NCBI GenBank assembly: GCA_017940005.1
Contig: JAGAZO010000017.1
Span: forward strand, 230,155 to 294,154
Source: Treponema sp.
GTDB taxonomy: Bacteria > Spirochaetota > Spirochaetia > Treponematales > Treponemataceae
Direction of reading: 5' to 3'
DNA length: 64,000 nucleotides
Below the pieces are notes generated by a model. It did no database searches. It was given only the letters and a program-made list of their open reading frames with translations, and was not told the DNA's origin. The translations under genes and the position numbers were made by a program. Within the stretch, counting starts at the first letter, position 1, and every line of letters begins with the position of its first letter. Below are positions 34,632 through 43,782 of the stretch, in pieces.

Positions 34632-37184
34632 ATGAAAAAATTCGTAATCATACAGCTTTCTTTGCTCTGCTTTTTTGCGATTCTCTTCGGAGGAGGACTC
34701 GGATGGGCACTCTCCGAAACGCATAACATTAAAAACAACGAGTACATCACTGAATTTGAAACCGCATTGCCAACACGGCTGCTCGACATAAACGGAGAAT
34801 TAATAACAGAACTTGCATCTGACGAAAAACGTGAGATAATACGCTTTGAAGCGCTCCCGCGTCTTTTAATAAACACGCTGCTTACACGTGAAGACCGTGT
34901 CTTTTACGAACACCGCGGATTTTCAGCAAAATCTATTTTGAGGGCGGTCATCGGAAAAGTATTCCGTTTGTCATTTGGCGGAGGCTCAACGCTTACACAA
35001 CAGATTGCAGGCACGCTCTACTGCGACAGAACAGACATAAGCATCAGGAGAAAAATAAAAGAGCTGTGGTGGGCTATTCAAATGGAACGCCGTTGCTCAA
35101 AAAATGAAATACTCGAAACGTATTTAAACCGCATCTATTTTGGCGGCGGTACATACGGTGTAAGCGCGGCATCAAAGTATTACTTTGGACATGACGCAAC
35201 TGAAATTACGCCGGCAGAAGCGGCAATCCTCGTGATTCAACTATCGAATCCTGCATATTACAATCCATTTTCTTATCCCAACCGTGCAATGGACAGACAA
35301 CGAGATGTGCTCAACTCCATGGTGAGTGAAGGATATATTGCGCGTTCAGATGCGGACGAATCATTTGAGAATTATTGGGCAACATTCGATTACACACGCA
35401 CGAGCACATCAGCATACTTTATGCGTGACGACAAAGCGCCGTGGTTCAGCGAATATGTGCGAAGGGAACTCGGCAGACTGGTATACGGTTCGGAAGATAT
35501 TTACACAAGCGGATTTACCGTAAATACAACGCTCGACCTCTCGCAACAAGAAGTAGCAACCGACGTTATGCAGCGTTATATTGCACGCGCAAACAGAGAT
35601 TGGCAGGCAGAACAAGCAAACCGCTCGGCAACTACTTTTAGGGCATACACGCCGCTTGCAGAGCTCCTTGCAATCACGTTCAATCTCCCTGGCATAAAGC
35701 TTTCTGCAGAGCGTATGAAAAAAGAGACAAATGATATTTTTGTCAATCAAATAAATCCGATGCTTGACATATGCTCGCTCATGTTCGGGCTTGAAAAACT
35801 CAAAGTGGAAATTGTCAACAACGCGACGAAGATTTCACAGCAGCAGGACGAGCGCACCACAATCGAAGGCACCATGATAGCCATTGAAAACGACACAGGC
35901 TATATCACTGCGCTTGTGGGGGGAAGCAAATATGATCAAAGCAATCAGCTCATCAGAGCAGTGCAATCACGTTTTCAGCCCGGTTCTACGTTCAAGCCGC
36001 TGTACTACTCTGCTGCAATCGATGCGCAGAAAATCAATAGTACCTACATCAATGCATCGCGCCTTACACCTGCAACTGTCATATCAGATACACCGACTGT
36101 ATTCAGAAAATCAGACGGAGCGCCATACATTCCGCAAAATTTTCGCGGCGAATATCAGGGCAATGTGCAGCTGTGGTATGCACTCGCCCACTCCATGAAT
36201 GTGCCATCAATCAAAGTGCTCGATGCGATTGGATTCGATGCAGCTATTACGCGCGCGACAGCCTTGCTCGGCATTCCTCAAGATGAATGGGCGGCACGCC
36301 AATTTATTCCTGTATATACGCTGGGGCTCGGCACACCATCCGTCCGTCCTATTGAAATGGCGCGCGCATTTGCAATCTTTGCAAACGGCGGCAAAGAAGT
36401 GGTACCTATTGCCATTCGCACTGTGGAAGACAGAAACGGCAATATCATATATAACCCGGAGCTCGAAGTACGCAGGACACAACAAGCAAAAGGAAATGCA
36501 GCGCAAATCATTTCACCGCAGACAGCATACGTAATGGCTCGCATGCTCGAAAACACGGTACGTAGCGGCACACTCGCAGGGCAAGATAGAAAATTAACGT
36601 ACACTGCGCAAAATGGGCGGGCATATACAATTCCGCTTGCAGGAAAAACAGGAACAACGCAAAACTGGAAAGATGCATGGACTATTGCCTTTACACCGTA
36701 CTATACATCGGCGTTTTGGTTCGGCTTTGACAAAGGCGACAAGTCTCTTGGCGTCAGAATTACTGGTGCAACGCTTGCAGGTCCTGCTATGGGCGAATTC
36801 ATGGGAAAGATTCATGAGCGCGTGCCTTCGAGAGATTTTACCGCTCCTGCTGACGGCGTAATTCGCGTAACAGTCTGCTCTGAAAGCGGTTTGATTCCAA
36901 CTGCTGAATGTGGTAATCATACGACAACGCAATGGTTTTTAGCGGGCACAGCTCCGACAGAAACATGCACTGTCCACGCAAATAACAACACGACGGCGAT
37001 TTTCATAGACCGTCTGCAGCGGGAAATGTTCCGCTCGGGCTTCGGCTATGCTGAGCAGTACGACCCGACGCCGCTCCAGCTCGATCCCGACATTGCAAGT
37101 GGCAACATATCGCTGCAACCGAACAGCACGCCACTTGACATGCAGAGCGACGAAGAGCTTGACTACAATCCATTTATGGAGTGA
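34632..37184 (+). CDS. Class A penicillin-binding protein (PBP1A type)
   Basis: 850 residues. N-terminal membrane anchor (about 4-26). Glycosyltransferase (GT51) domain with REDRVFYEHRGFSAKSILRA and GGGSTLTQQIAGTLY, carrying the catalytic Glu. Transpeptidase domain with PGSTFKPLYY (SxxK Ser), HSMN (SxN) and AGKTGTTQNWKDAW (KTG). Between them lies an insertion of about 100 residues (NRSATTFRAYTPLAELLAIT region). It polymerises and cross-links murein on the outer face of the inner membrane. Its -10 box is 8 bases before ATG, so the mRNA is nearly leaderless. Confidence 0.95.
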   Translation: MKKFVIIQLSLLCFFAILFGGGLGWALSETHNIKNNEYITEFETALPTRLLDINGELITELASDEKREIIRFEALPRLLINTLLTREDRVFYEHRGFSAKSILRAVIGKVFRLSFGGGSTLTQQIAGTLYCDRTDISIRRKIKELWWAIQMERRCSKNEILETYLNRIYFGGGTYGVSAASKYYFGHDATEITPAEAAILVIQLSNPAYYNPFSYPNRAMDRQRDVLNSMVSEGYIARSDADESFENYWATFDYTRTSTSAYFMRDDKAPWFSEYVRRELGRLVYGSEDIYTSGFTVNTTLDLSQQEVATDVMQRYIARANRDWQAEQANRSATTFRAYTPLAELLAITFNLPGIKLSAERMKKETNDIFVNQINPMLDICSLMFGLEKLKVEIVNNATKISQQQDERTTIEGTMIAIENDTGYITALVGGSKYDQSNQLIRAVQSRFQPGSTFKPLYYSAAIDAQKINSTYINASRLTPATVISDTPTVFRKSDGAPYIPQNFRGEYQGNVQLWYALAHSMNVPSIKVLDAIGFDAAITRATALLGIPQDEWAARQFIPVYTLGLGTPSVRPIEMARAFAIFANGGKEVVPIAIRTVEDRNGNIIYNPELEVRRTQQAKGNAAQIISPQTAYVMARMLENTVRSGTLAGQDRKLTYTAQNGRAYTIPLAGKTGTTQNWKDAWTIAFTPYYTSAFWFGFDKGDKSLGVRITGATLAGPAMGEFMGKIHERVPSRDFTAPADGVIRVTVCSESGLIPTAECGNHTTTQWFLAGTAPTETCTVHANNNTTAIFIDRLQREMFRSGFGYAEQYDPTPLQLDPDIASGNISLQPNSTPLDMQSDEELDYNPFME

Positions 37185-37304
37185 CCGCACAAAATAGCAC
37201 GGCATTTGCGCTGCAAACAAGCTTCGTCGCGTGGTGCAAACAGCGCGCTGTCGTTGCCACATGTTGCAAACTCATCATGCCGTTTGTTGTCACTTTGCTG
37301 CTTG

Positions 37305-37334
37305 TTTACGAAACTGTTTTGTATGTGATATACT
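37305..37334 (+). promoter_or_regulatory. Promoter of the sugar-sensing operon
   Basis: TTTACG (37305-37310), 18-base spacer, TATACT (37329-37334), then 6 bases to the ATG at 37341. Predicts a leaderless message. Confidence 0.5.
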
Positions 37335-37340
37335 TTTGCT

Positions 37341-38294
37341 ATGCGAAAGCGGCGGCAGTTCATTGCGATACAGCTTGTGACAATCATCATTGTCATTTCA
37401 CTATTTGCGTACTCGTTGCATTACCTCGTGCTCATGCTGCGCTTTTCTATTCAAAACAACAGAAGCATTTCCAAAGATTACCTGTATCACGTTGCTGTCG
37501 CAGGCGAATACGCAGACATCACAGTGCTTCGCCAAATCCAGCACGGAGCCGCTTCTGTGAGCGATCGCTACAATGCAGTCATCGACAATCTTTTGCCTGA
37601 AACGGGCGCGGGCACAACGACAATGCAGGAACTCATCGACTACGCATGCGCTATGGGCGTGGATGGCATCATCGCGTACAGCACAAACGAAAAAATCAAC
37701 ATAGCGTCTCCCGTAACAGTTGACGGCAACAAGATCCCCGTTATCATGATAGGAAGCGACACGCCTGAAACGCAAGCTATTTCGTATATAGGCATAAACG
37801 GATACGACACGGGTAAGCAGATGGCAGAGGCACTCCTGTCGTTTGTACAGAGCGGAAAAGTGCTCGCAATCCACGACAGCACAACTTCCAGCACATTGTA
37901 CAGCCGCATCATTTCAAGCGTGCAAGAGTCGCTTTCAGAAAATTTTTATGTGGAAGACGTTGATGTGCGGAGACGGGAGACGATGAGCAGCGAAGACGCA
38001 ATACGAGATGCGCTCCGCTTTCAAATAGACGCGACCGCCGTCCTCTGTTTTTCTGAAACAGATACAGTGCGTGTGGCAGAAAACATTGTCAATTTAAATC
38101 TTCCGCGAAAAATAATCGTCATAGGATTTGGCGACACGCCGCAAATAAGAAACTACCTTGACAAAGGGATTCTCGCTGCGTCACTGTCACAGCAGGCAGA
38201 AGTGATGGGCGCAAGTGCGGTGCAGACGCTTCTTGAATATATTAAAACTGGCAACACAAACAGCTACATCACCATTGCCGCACGGATTTTATGA
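37341..38294 (+). CDS. Membrane-anchored periplasmic sugar-binding sensor protein (XylFII-like)
   Basis: 317 residues. An uncleaved-looking N-terminal anchor (about 9-34, LVTIIIVISLFAYSLHYLVL) precedes a type I periplasmic-binding fold (Peripla_BP_4): AVAGEYADI, MGVDGIIAYSTNE, PVIMIGSDTPETQAISYIGI, NGYDTGKQMAEALL. It lies immediately before a YesM-type kinase and a YesN-type regulator. The arrangement matches the XylFII-LytS/YesN three-component systems known in clostridia, where an anchored sugar-binding protein activates the kinase. The sugar cannot be told from sequence. The gene starts without a leader. Confidence 0.8.
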   Translation: MRKRRQFIAIQLVTIIIVISLFAYSLHYLVLMLRFSIQNNRSISKDYLYHVAVAGEYADITVLRQIQHGAASVSDRYNAVIDNLLPETGAGTTTMQELIDYACAMGVDGIIAYSTNEKINIASPVTVDGNKIPVIMIGSDTPETQAISYIGINGYDTGKQMAEALLSFVQSGKVLAIHDSTTSSTLYSRIISSVQESLSENFYVEDVDVRRRETMSSEDAIRDALRFQIDATAVLCFSETDTVRVAENIVNLNLPRKIIVIGFGDTPQIRNYLDKGILAASLSQQAEVMGASAVQTLLEYIKTGNTNSYITIAARIL

Positions 38295-38313
38295 AAGCTG
38301 CATAGGAACGCTC

Positions 38314-39828
38314 ATGGTATGGAAAACGCTCATGGATAGGAGCAAAGACAAGACAATACGCGCTCGAATCATCACAGCGTTTATTCTAGCGGTGAGCGTC
38401 ATGATTGCGCTGTTTTTTTACAGCGTGTTCGCAGTCTCTTCAATCGTTTCATCAGTTGCAGATTCATACCGTTCAAACGAATTTCTCGACCGCTACACGT
38501 CTACGCTGCTCTCGCTTGAAACATCGCTCAAAACGTACATGGATATCCGCTCGTTTGAAAGCATAGACAGCTACTACAGCTTGCGCTCGCAGCTCGAACT
38601 GCTCACTGCGGAGATGCATCAAAAGCCTTCATCAGATTCGCTGCTGCTGCTCGAATACAAAATAACGCGCATGGCGCACACGTTTCTTTCGTACGCAGAC
38701 AGAGCGCTCGCCTATCGCCGCGCAAATAATTTTATTAACGCAGACGACCAGTATGTTTTGGCAGAGCAAAGCTACCGCTATTTGTCGAACGCGGTGAACG
38801 AGTTGAACGCACAATACTTCAAGCAGAACAGGGAAACATATGCCGCAAAAAAATTGATTTTCGATCATCTCCAGCGCAGCTGCATCCTTTTGCTCATTAC
38901 CGCCATCATCATAACATTTTTGCAGATTGTAAATCGCGTTGACACAATCACCAAGCCGCTCGCAGAAATTTCAGAAGTCGCAAACAAGCTCGCTGAATAC
39001 GATTTCGACATACCACCGCTGCCAGTAGAAAAGCGTGACGAAGTGGGAAACATATGCCGCGCGTTCAACCGCATGATTGTGAGCATTCGTGAATATATTG
39101 CAACGATTATTTCAAAAGCGGAAGAAGAGCAGCGTCTGCACGACCGTGAAAACTACATGATAACACTGTACAAAGACGCGCAGCTCAAAGCACTCCAGTC
39201 GCAGATAAATCCGCATTTTCTTTTCAACACGTTGAATACGGGCATGCAGCTTGCCATGATGGAAGGCGCAGACAAGACGAGCCGCTTTATTGAGCAGACA
39301 GCAGATTTTTTCCGCTACAACTTGCAGCATCAAAATGAAGAGGCGACGCTCGAAGAAGAGATTGCGCTCGTAGACAACTACATATACGTGATGAACGTAC
39401 GTTTTGCAAATAAGTTCACGTTCACAAAAAAGATTGAAAGCATACACTTGTCTGTACGCATGCCAGGCATGAGCTTGCAGCCGCTCGTCGAAAACTGCAT
39501 CAAGCATGGCATAGCCGACATGAAAAAAGGTGGCATCATCGCGCTACATGTGTACGACAACACAGACATATGCATAGACATTTCAGACAACGGAAAAGGG
39601 TTCCCAAATGATGTGCGCGAGCGCATTTTGTCAAGCGACGACATGACTACAGGAAGTACCGCGAGAGACGAACAGCAAACGCACAAGATAAGCTCTGGCA
39701 CGGGAATTGGACTTGTAAATGTGGTGTCGCGCCTGCGCATGTTTTACAACGACAAAGCAGATGTGTTCGACATTCGCGAGAACGACAGCGGCGGCACTGT
39801 TTTTGCCATAAGGATACCGTATGTATAA
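38314..39828 (+). CDS. YesM/LytS-type sensor histidine kinase
   Basis: 504 residues. Two membrane helices (about 20-42 and 190-210) flank a helical extracytoplasmic domain. HAMP follows (ITKPLAEISEVANKLAEYDF), then the His_kinase domain with LQSQINPHFLFNTLNTG (phospho-His) and an ATPase domain with LQPLVENCIKHGI (N box), ISDNGKGFP (G1) and GTGIGLVNV (G2). All key residues are present. ATG 38314 has AGGA six bases upstream; the frame extends further back into the previous gene. Overlaps the regulator gene by 8 bases. Confidence 0.92.
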   Translation: MVWKTLMDRSKDKTIRARIITAFILAVSVMIALFFYSVFAVSSIVSSVADSYRSNEFLDRYTSTLLSLETSLKTYMDIRSFESIDSYYSLRSQLELLTAEMHQKPSSDSLLLLEYKITRMAHTFLSYADRALAYRRANNFINADDQYVLAEQSYRYLSNAVNELNAQYFKQNRETYAAKKLIFDHLQRSCILLLITAIIITFLQIVNRVDTITKPLAEISEVANKLAEYDFDIPPLPVEKRDEVGNICRAFNRMIVSIREYIATIISKAEEEQRLHDRENYMITLYKDAQLKALQSQINPHFLFNTLNTGMQLAMMEGADKTSRFIEQTADFFRYNLQHQNEEATLEEEIALVDNYIYVMNVRFANKFTFTKKIESIHLSVRMPGMSLQPLVENCIKHGIADMKKGGIIALHVYDNTDICIDISDNGKGFPNDVRERILSSDDMTTGSTARDEQQTHKISSGTGIGLVNVVSRLRMFYNDKADVFDIRENDSGGTVFAIRIPYV

Positions 39829-41410
39829 CATTCTCTTTGCAGACGATGAGCCTATTGTCATTCAGTCGCTTCAATTCATCATTGACAATGATTTTCCCAA
39901 TCAGTTCGAGAGCTTTCATGCAGAAACGGGTGCAGACGCAGTAAAAATGTGCCGCGTCAACAAAATAGACATCGCGTTCATCGACATAAACATGCCGGGC
40001 ATAAGCGGGCTCGAAGCGATAAAAAGCATCAAGCAGGCAAATCCAAATCTTGTCGTCGTAATTTTGAGCGCATTCGACCGCTTTCAATACGCGCAAAAAG
40101 CAGTAGAGCTTGGCGTGTATAAATACTTGACAAAACCGGTGAACCGCACGACTATTGCCCAAACACTGCGCGGCGCAATGAGCATTGTGGACGCAGAAAA
40201 CGACAAAATAATCAACAACCTTGACATACGAGAAAAACTCAACGCTGTCGCACCCATTGTCGTAGACGACTTCATCTACACGTTGATTTATCCTATCGAA
40301 AGCAATAAAAACTTCAACGCATATCTGGAATATTTTAACATAACGAGCACGCGCTATTTTTTCTGCACCATAGCGCTGCCGCCATCTGAAAATAAGCTGA
40401 ACATGTATACGACGCTCCAGCAACTCATTGCAAGGCAAGCAGAGTGTATTGTCGGTCCACTCATGATGGATAAAGTTGTCGTGTTTTTTCCACTCGCAAA
40501 AGAAGATGGCGCGGAGCATTGTCGCGCCATCATACGCGCCCTGTACCGCAACTTGTCGCTCGCAATTTCTGCGCACATAAAAATCGGCGCCAGCGACATA
40601 TGCAACGAGCTTGAACACTCTGTAAAGATATACAACCATTCGCTTGTAGCGCTCAACGCAGTACACAGCGACGGTTTTTTGTTTTACGAGGACATGCAGC
40701 AGTCAGACGAACAAAAAAAGATTGACAGCTTGTACACGCATATCCTTGCGCGCATAAAGGCGGGCGACATGCAGGGTGCTTCAGGGTTGTTCGCTTCGTG
40801 CATGACGCTCGTAAAAGCGCAGTACGATTTACCAAAAATAAAAAACTTCTTGTTCGTGCTCATCGTGTTGGCACGAGAAGCGGCGCACAACATTGACGCA
40901 TCGTTTTCCTCACCTACCGCATTCAAAGACACCTTTGCATCATTTGAAGCGATGACAACGTGCGACATGCTCGAACAGTACGCGCTGTCGTGTTTTGCAG
41001 ACTGCGTGCACATTTTCAAATCTGCGCAAAAATCACAGCTGCCGCCTACAATCGAAAAATCGATTGCATATATAAACGCGCATATGAGCGAAGACATAAC
41101 GCTTGAAAAAGTTGCAGAGCACGTGGACGTGCATGTGGTGTATTTGAGCCGTCTGTTCAAAGAGACGACGGGCGAAACATTCAAAGATTTTATCACGTCG
41201 CTGCGCATGGACAAAGCAAAAAAATTGCTGGCAACATCATCAAAATCAATAAAAGAAGTAACATACGAAACAGGATACAATGACCAAAACTATTTTAGCA
41301 GGCTGTTCAAAACATATACTGGACAGACGCCTACCGAATACCGCGCCGCTGAAGCGAAAAACCTTTTGCATGGAGAAGCAAAACATGATAAGACAATTAA
41401 TAATTGTTAA
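39821..41410 (+). CDS. YesN-type response regulator with AraC DNA-binding domain
   Basis: 529 residues. REC domain (1-120) with FADDEP, phospho-acceptor in IDIAFIDINMPGISG, and YKYLTKP. A long central linker domain of about 270 residues (helical) separates it from a C-terminal AraC HTH (about 420-525): IAYINAHMSEDITLEKVAEH, YLSRLFKETTGETFKDFI and TGYNDQNYFSRLFKTYTGQT. It probably activates the transport genes that follow. The start overlaps the kinase stop, and the end overlaps the next gene by 26 bases. Confidence 0.93.
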   Translation: MYNILFADDEPIVIQSLQFIIDNDFPNQFESFHAETGADAVKMCRVNKIDIAFIDINMPGISGLEAIKSIKQANPNLVVVILSAFDRFQYAQKAVELGVYKYLTKPVNRTTIAQTLRGAMSIVDAENDKIINNLDIREKLNAVAPIVVDDFIYTLIYPIESNKNFNAYLEYFNITSTRYFFCTIALPPSENKLNMYTTLQQLIARQAECIVGPLMMDKVVVFFPLAKEDGAEHCRAIIRALYRNLSLAISAHIKIGASDICNELEHSVKIYNHSLVALNAVHSDGFLFYEDMQQSDEQKKIDSLYTHILARIKAGDMQGASGLFASCMTLVKAQYDLPKIKNFLFVLIVLAREAAHNIDASFSSPTAFKDTFASFEAMTTCDMLEQYALSCFADCVHIFKSAQKSQLPPTIEKSIAYINAHMSEDITLEKVAEHVDVHVVYLSRLFKETTGETFKDFITSLRMDKAKKLLATSSKSIKEVTYETGYNDQNYFSRLFKTYTGQTPTEYRAAEAKNLLHGEAKHDKTINNC

Positions 41411-42440
41411 GATTTTTTTGCTGCTTGTCGCTTTCACAATCTTTGCATCATGCAGCAAACAAGAGCCGCTGCCAAAGGCAGTGCAGCAGGAGACTGAACG
41501 CGGCATTACAATCGGCTTTTCAATAGACACGTTTGTCATAGAACGTTGGCAGCGCGACTGCGACGTTTTCATTGCAACGGCAAACGCGCTCGGCGCAGAT
41601 GTCATCGTGCAGACTGCTGGAAACAGCGCAGAAAATCAAAACAAGCAAATTCAGTACTTGATAGAACGCGGCGTTGATGCGCTTGTGATTGTGCCAAAAG
41701 AAGCTGGCTCGCTTTCAGATGTGCTCAAGCTCGCAAAAGCAAGCAACATTCCCGTCATCTCGTATGACCGACTTATCACAGGCGCAGACATCTCGCTGTA
41801 CATAACCATAGACAGCAGGCGCGTCGGAGAGCTTATGGCTGAATCGCTTGCCGCTCATGTGCCGAGCGGTAATTATATCTGCATATACGGCGCGCAGGAG
41901 GACTACAACATGCAGATGGCGACACAGGGCGTGCACGCGGTGTTTGCGCGCTACCCTGGCATACGCGTGCTCGAAGAGTACTATACTCCTGACTGGAACT
42001 TTGACATGGCGTACAGCAAAATGTCTGAACTGCTCGACAGCGGCAGCATTCCCAACGCAGTGATATGCGGCAACGACGCTATGGCAGAGCGCGTGCTCCA
42101 TGCGCTTGCAGAGCACCGCATATCAGGCGTTGCAGTCTCCGGGCAAGATGCAGATATTGCAGGCTGCCAGCGCGTTGTGGAAGGATTGCAAACGATGACA
42201 GTCTACAAGCCTATCACTATTCTTGCGCGCAAAGCCGCAGAAAACGCTGTGTCGTTTGCAAAGCATCATAAAGCGGCAGATGAGGAAATCGACACTGTTA
42301 TGAACAATGGATACGCTGACGTGCCAGCTATTTTGCTTGAGCCCACAGCGGTGAGCAAAGACAACATTGACGAAGTGATTGTGCAGAGCGGCTTCCATAC
42401 AAAAAATGAGGTATACCGCATCGGAATAGCACAAAAATAA
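41385..42440 (+). CDS. Sugar-binding lipoprotein (XylF-like)
   Basis: 351 residues. Signal sequence with lipobox FTIFASCSKQEP (Cys at about 23). Type I periplasmic-binding fold close to XylF/ChvE: GITIGFSIDTFVIERWQRD, QNKQIQYLIERGVDALVIVP, IPVISYDRLITGADISLYIT, VSGQDADIAGCQRVVEGLQT. The XylF-type core SYDRLI and GQDAD are shared with the next binding protein. GGAG lies before ATG 41385; an earlier in-frame ATG (41370) has none. As a lipoprotein next to the regulator it may be a second receptor or a capture protein for the transporter. Confidence 0.88.
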   Translation: MIRQLIIVKIFLLLVAFTIFASCSKQEPLPKAVQQETERGITIGFSIDTFVIERWQRDCDVFIATANALGADVIVQTAGNSAENQNKQIQYLIERGVDALVIVPKEAGSLSDVLKLAKASNIPVISYDRLITGADISLYITIDSRRVGELMAESLAAHVPSGNYICIYGAQEDYNMQMATQGVHAVFARYPGIRVLEEYYTPDWNFDMAYSKMSELLDSGSIPNAVICGNDAMAERVLHALAEHRISGVAVSGQDADIAGCQRVVEGLQTMTVYKPITILARKAAENAVSFAKHHKAADEEIDTVMNNGYADVPAILLEPTAVSKDNIDEVIVQSGFHTKNEVYRIGIAQK

Positions 42441-42483
42441 AGTTAAAAAAGTACAGATAAACAGCGCACAAACATGACACTTT

Positions 42484-42556
42484 TTGACAATTTCTTATAG
42501 AACTTGCTAATTTAGTGTAGAAAAAAACTCAAAAAACAAAAAAATCATGGTATACT
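42484..42556 (+). promoter_or_regulatory. Putative regulated promoter with direct repeats before the sugar-binding protein gene
   Basis: Two near-identical ten-base repeats, TTGACAATTT (42484-42493) and TTGCTAATTT (42504-42513), 20 bases apart, i.e. two helical turns, as AraC-family sites often are. A -10 TATACT follows at 42551-42556 with no usable -35 (A-rich), which fits a promoter that needs an activator such as the YesN-type regulator. Confidence 0.45.
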
Positions 42557-42599
42557 ATATATATAACTAATTTTTCTATTTGATAGGGGGTATCAATCT

Positions 42600-43715
42600 A
42601 TGAAAAAGATGGCAAAGGCAGTATTCGCTGTATGTGCGCTGTTCATGGCAGCTTCGACAGTATTTGCCACTGGCAAAAAAGACAGCAATGTTGAAGTTGG
42701 CATTGTTCTTCCAACAAGAGATGAACCGCGCTGGATTCAAGACGAAAACCAGTTTAAAAGAGAGCTTCAGGGAAAAACAGGCATATCAATTCTTTTCAGC
42801 CAGGGTGATTCCGGCAGAGAAATGCAGAATGTGCAGGCGCTCCTCAATCAGGGCATCAAAGTTCTCATCATCTGTCCGCACGACGCAGCAGCAGCGGCAG
42901 CGGCAGTAGATGCGGCAAAACGCGACGGCGTAACAGTCATCTGCTACGATCGTCTCATCACCGGAACGACAGGCGTTGACTACTACGTAACGTTTGATTC
43001 AGTCGCTGTAGGCGAAGCACAAGGGCAGTTCCTCATCGACAACATCACTCCTGGCACAAAAGGTAACTCGCTCTATCTCTACGCGGGCGCTGCTTCAGAC
43101 AATAACGCGTTCCTCTTCTTTGAAGGCGCATGGAATGTGCTCCAGCCAAAAATTGCAGACGGTACATTTGTCATCAGAAATTCAGACAGAGCTGTTGCAC
43201 TTCAAAGAAAAGCAAAGCTTACTCGCGATGAACAGGCTTCAATCATCAACCAGGTGACAACAAACTGGGATTTCAACGAAGCAAAGAAAAAAGCAGCTGA
43301 CAATCTCACGATGGCGAACGCTTCGCAAAAAGGCGCATGCTTCATTCTTGCTCCGAATGACGGAACAGCGCGCTCAATCGCAGACGAATTTGCAAAAGAT
43401 TCAGCAGTAACAAGCTACGTCATCACTGGGCAAGATGCCGAAGTGGCTTCCGTGCAGTACATTCTCGATGGCAAGCAGACAATGACCGTTTGGAAAAACA
43501 CGCAGACTCTCGCGCTCGATGCAATCGAAATGGCAACAGCAATTCTTAACGGAAAAACTCCTTCGACAACTGCTACCTATAACAACGGTGCGAAAAACGT
43601 TCCTGCAAAGCAAACACCTGTTGCAGTCATCACAAAAGACAAAGTCCATCTGCTTACAGACTCAGGCTATATTGCCGCGTCACAGTTGAGCGGTCTTGTA
43701 AAAGATGCAAAATAA
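42600..43715 (+). CDS. Periplasmic sugar-binding protein (ChvE/XylF-like) of an ABC importer
   Basis: 371 residues. Signal peptide (AVFAVCALFMAASTVFA-TG). Type I binding fold with VGIVLPTRDEPRWIQDENQF, VLIICPHDAAAAAAAVDAAK, VICYDRLITGTTGVDYYVTF, LYAGAASDNNAFLFFEGAWN and ITGQDAEVASVQYI. The features match ChvE-type multiple-sugar (aldose) binding proteins. GGGGG sits before the ATG. It stands at the head of the ABC transport genes, has its own upstream control region and is followed by an intercistronic hairpin, which usually gives a binding protein higher expression than its membrane partners. Confidence 0.9.
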   Translation: MKKMAKAVFAVCALFMAASTVFATGKKDSNVEVGIVLPTRDEPRWIQDENQFKRELQGKTGISILFSQGDSGREMQNVQALLNQGIKVLIICPHDAAAAAAAVDAAKRDGVTVICYDRLITGTTGVDYYVTFDSVAVGEAQGQFLIDNITPGTKGNSLYLYAGAASDNNAFLFFEGAWNVLQPKIADGTFVIRNSDRAVALQRKAKLTRDEQASIINQVTTNWDFNEAKKKAADNLTMANASQKGACFILAPNDGTARSIADEFAKDSAVTSYVITGQDAEVASVQYILDGKQTMTVWKNTQTLALDAIEMATAILNGKTPSTTATYNNGAKNVPAKQTPVAVITKDKVHLLTDSGYIAASQLSGLVKDAK

Positions 43716-43728
43716 GTAAATTGCTATC

Positions 43729-43775
43729 AAGGAGGATTGTTTCAGCAACAATCCTCCTTTCAGTAAAAAAGGAGG
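43729..43775 (+). promoter_or_regulatory. Intercistronic stem-loop that can compete for the ATPase ribosome site
   Basis: AAGGAGGATTGTT (43729-43741) pairs perfectly over 13 bp with 43747-43759. The 3' arm contains CCTCCTTT (43753-43760), which can instead pair with the true Shine-Dalgarno AAAGGAGG (43768-43775) of the next gene. No long T-run follows, so a simple terminator is less likely. Confidence 0.6.
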
Positions 43776-43782
43776 TGTCGTT

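Noticed and set aside
34432..34632. Minus-strand open frame of 66 codons, and a longer one to 34876
   Set aside because: Both cover the PBP promoter and the GC-rich hairpins and have no ribosome site; the longer one is also antisense to the PBP gene.
37185..37340. Gene or RNA in the gap after the PBP gene
   Set aside because: The 156 bases hold only the promoter of the next operon; no small open frame with a ribosome site or stable structure is seen.
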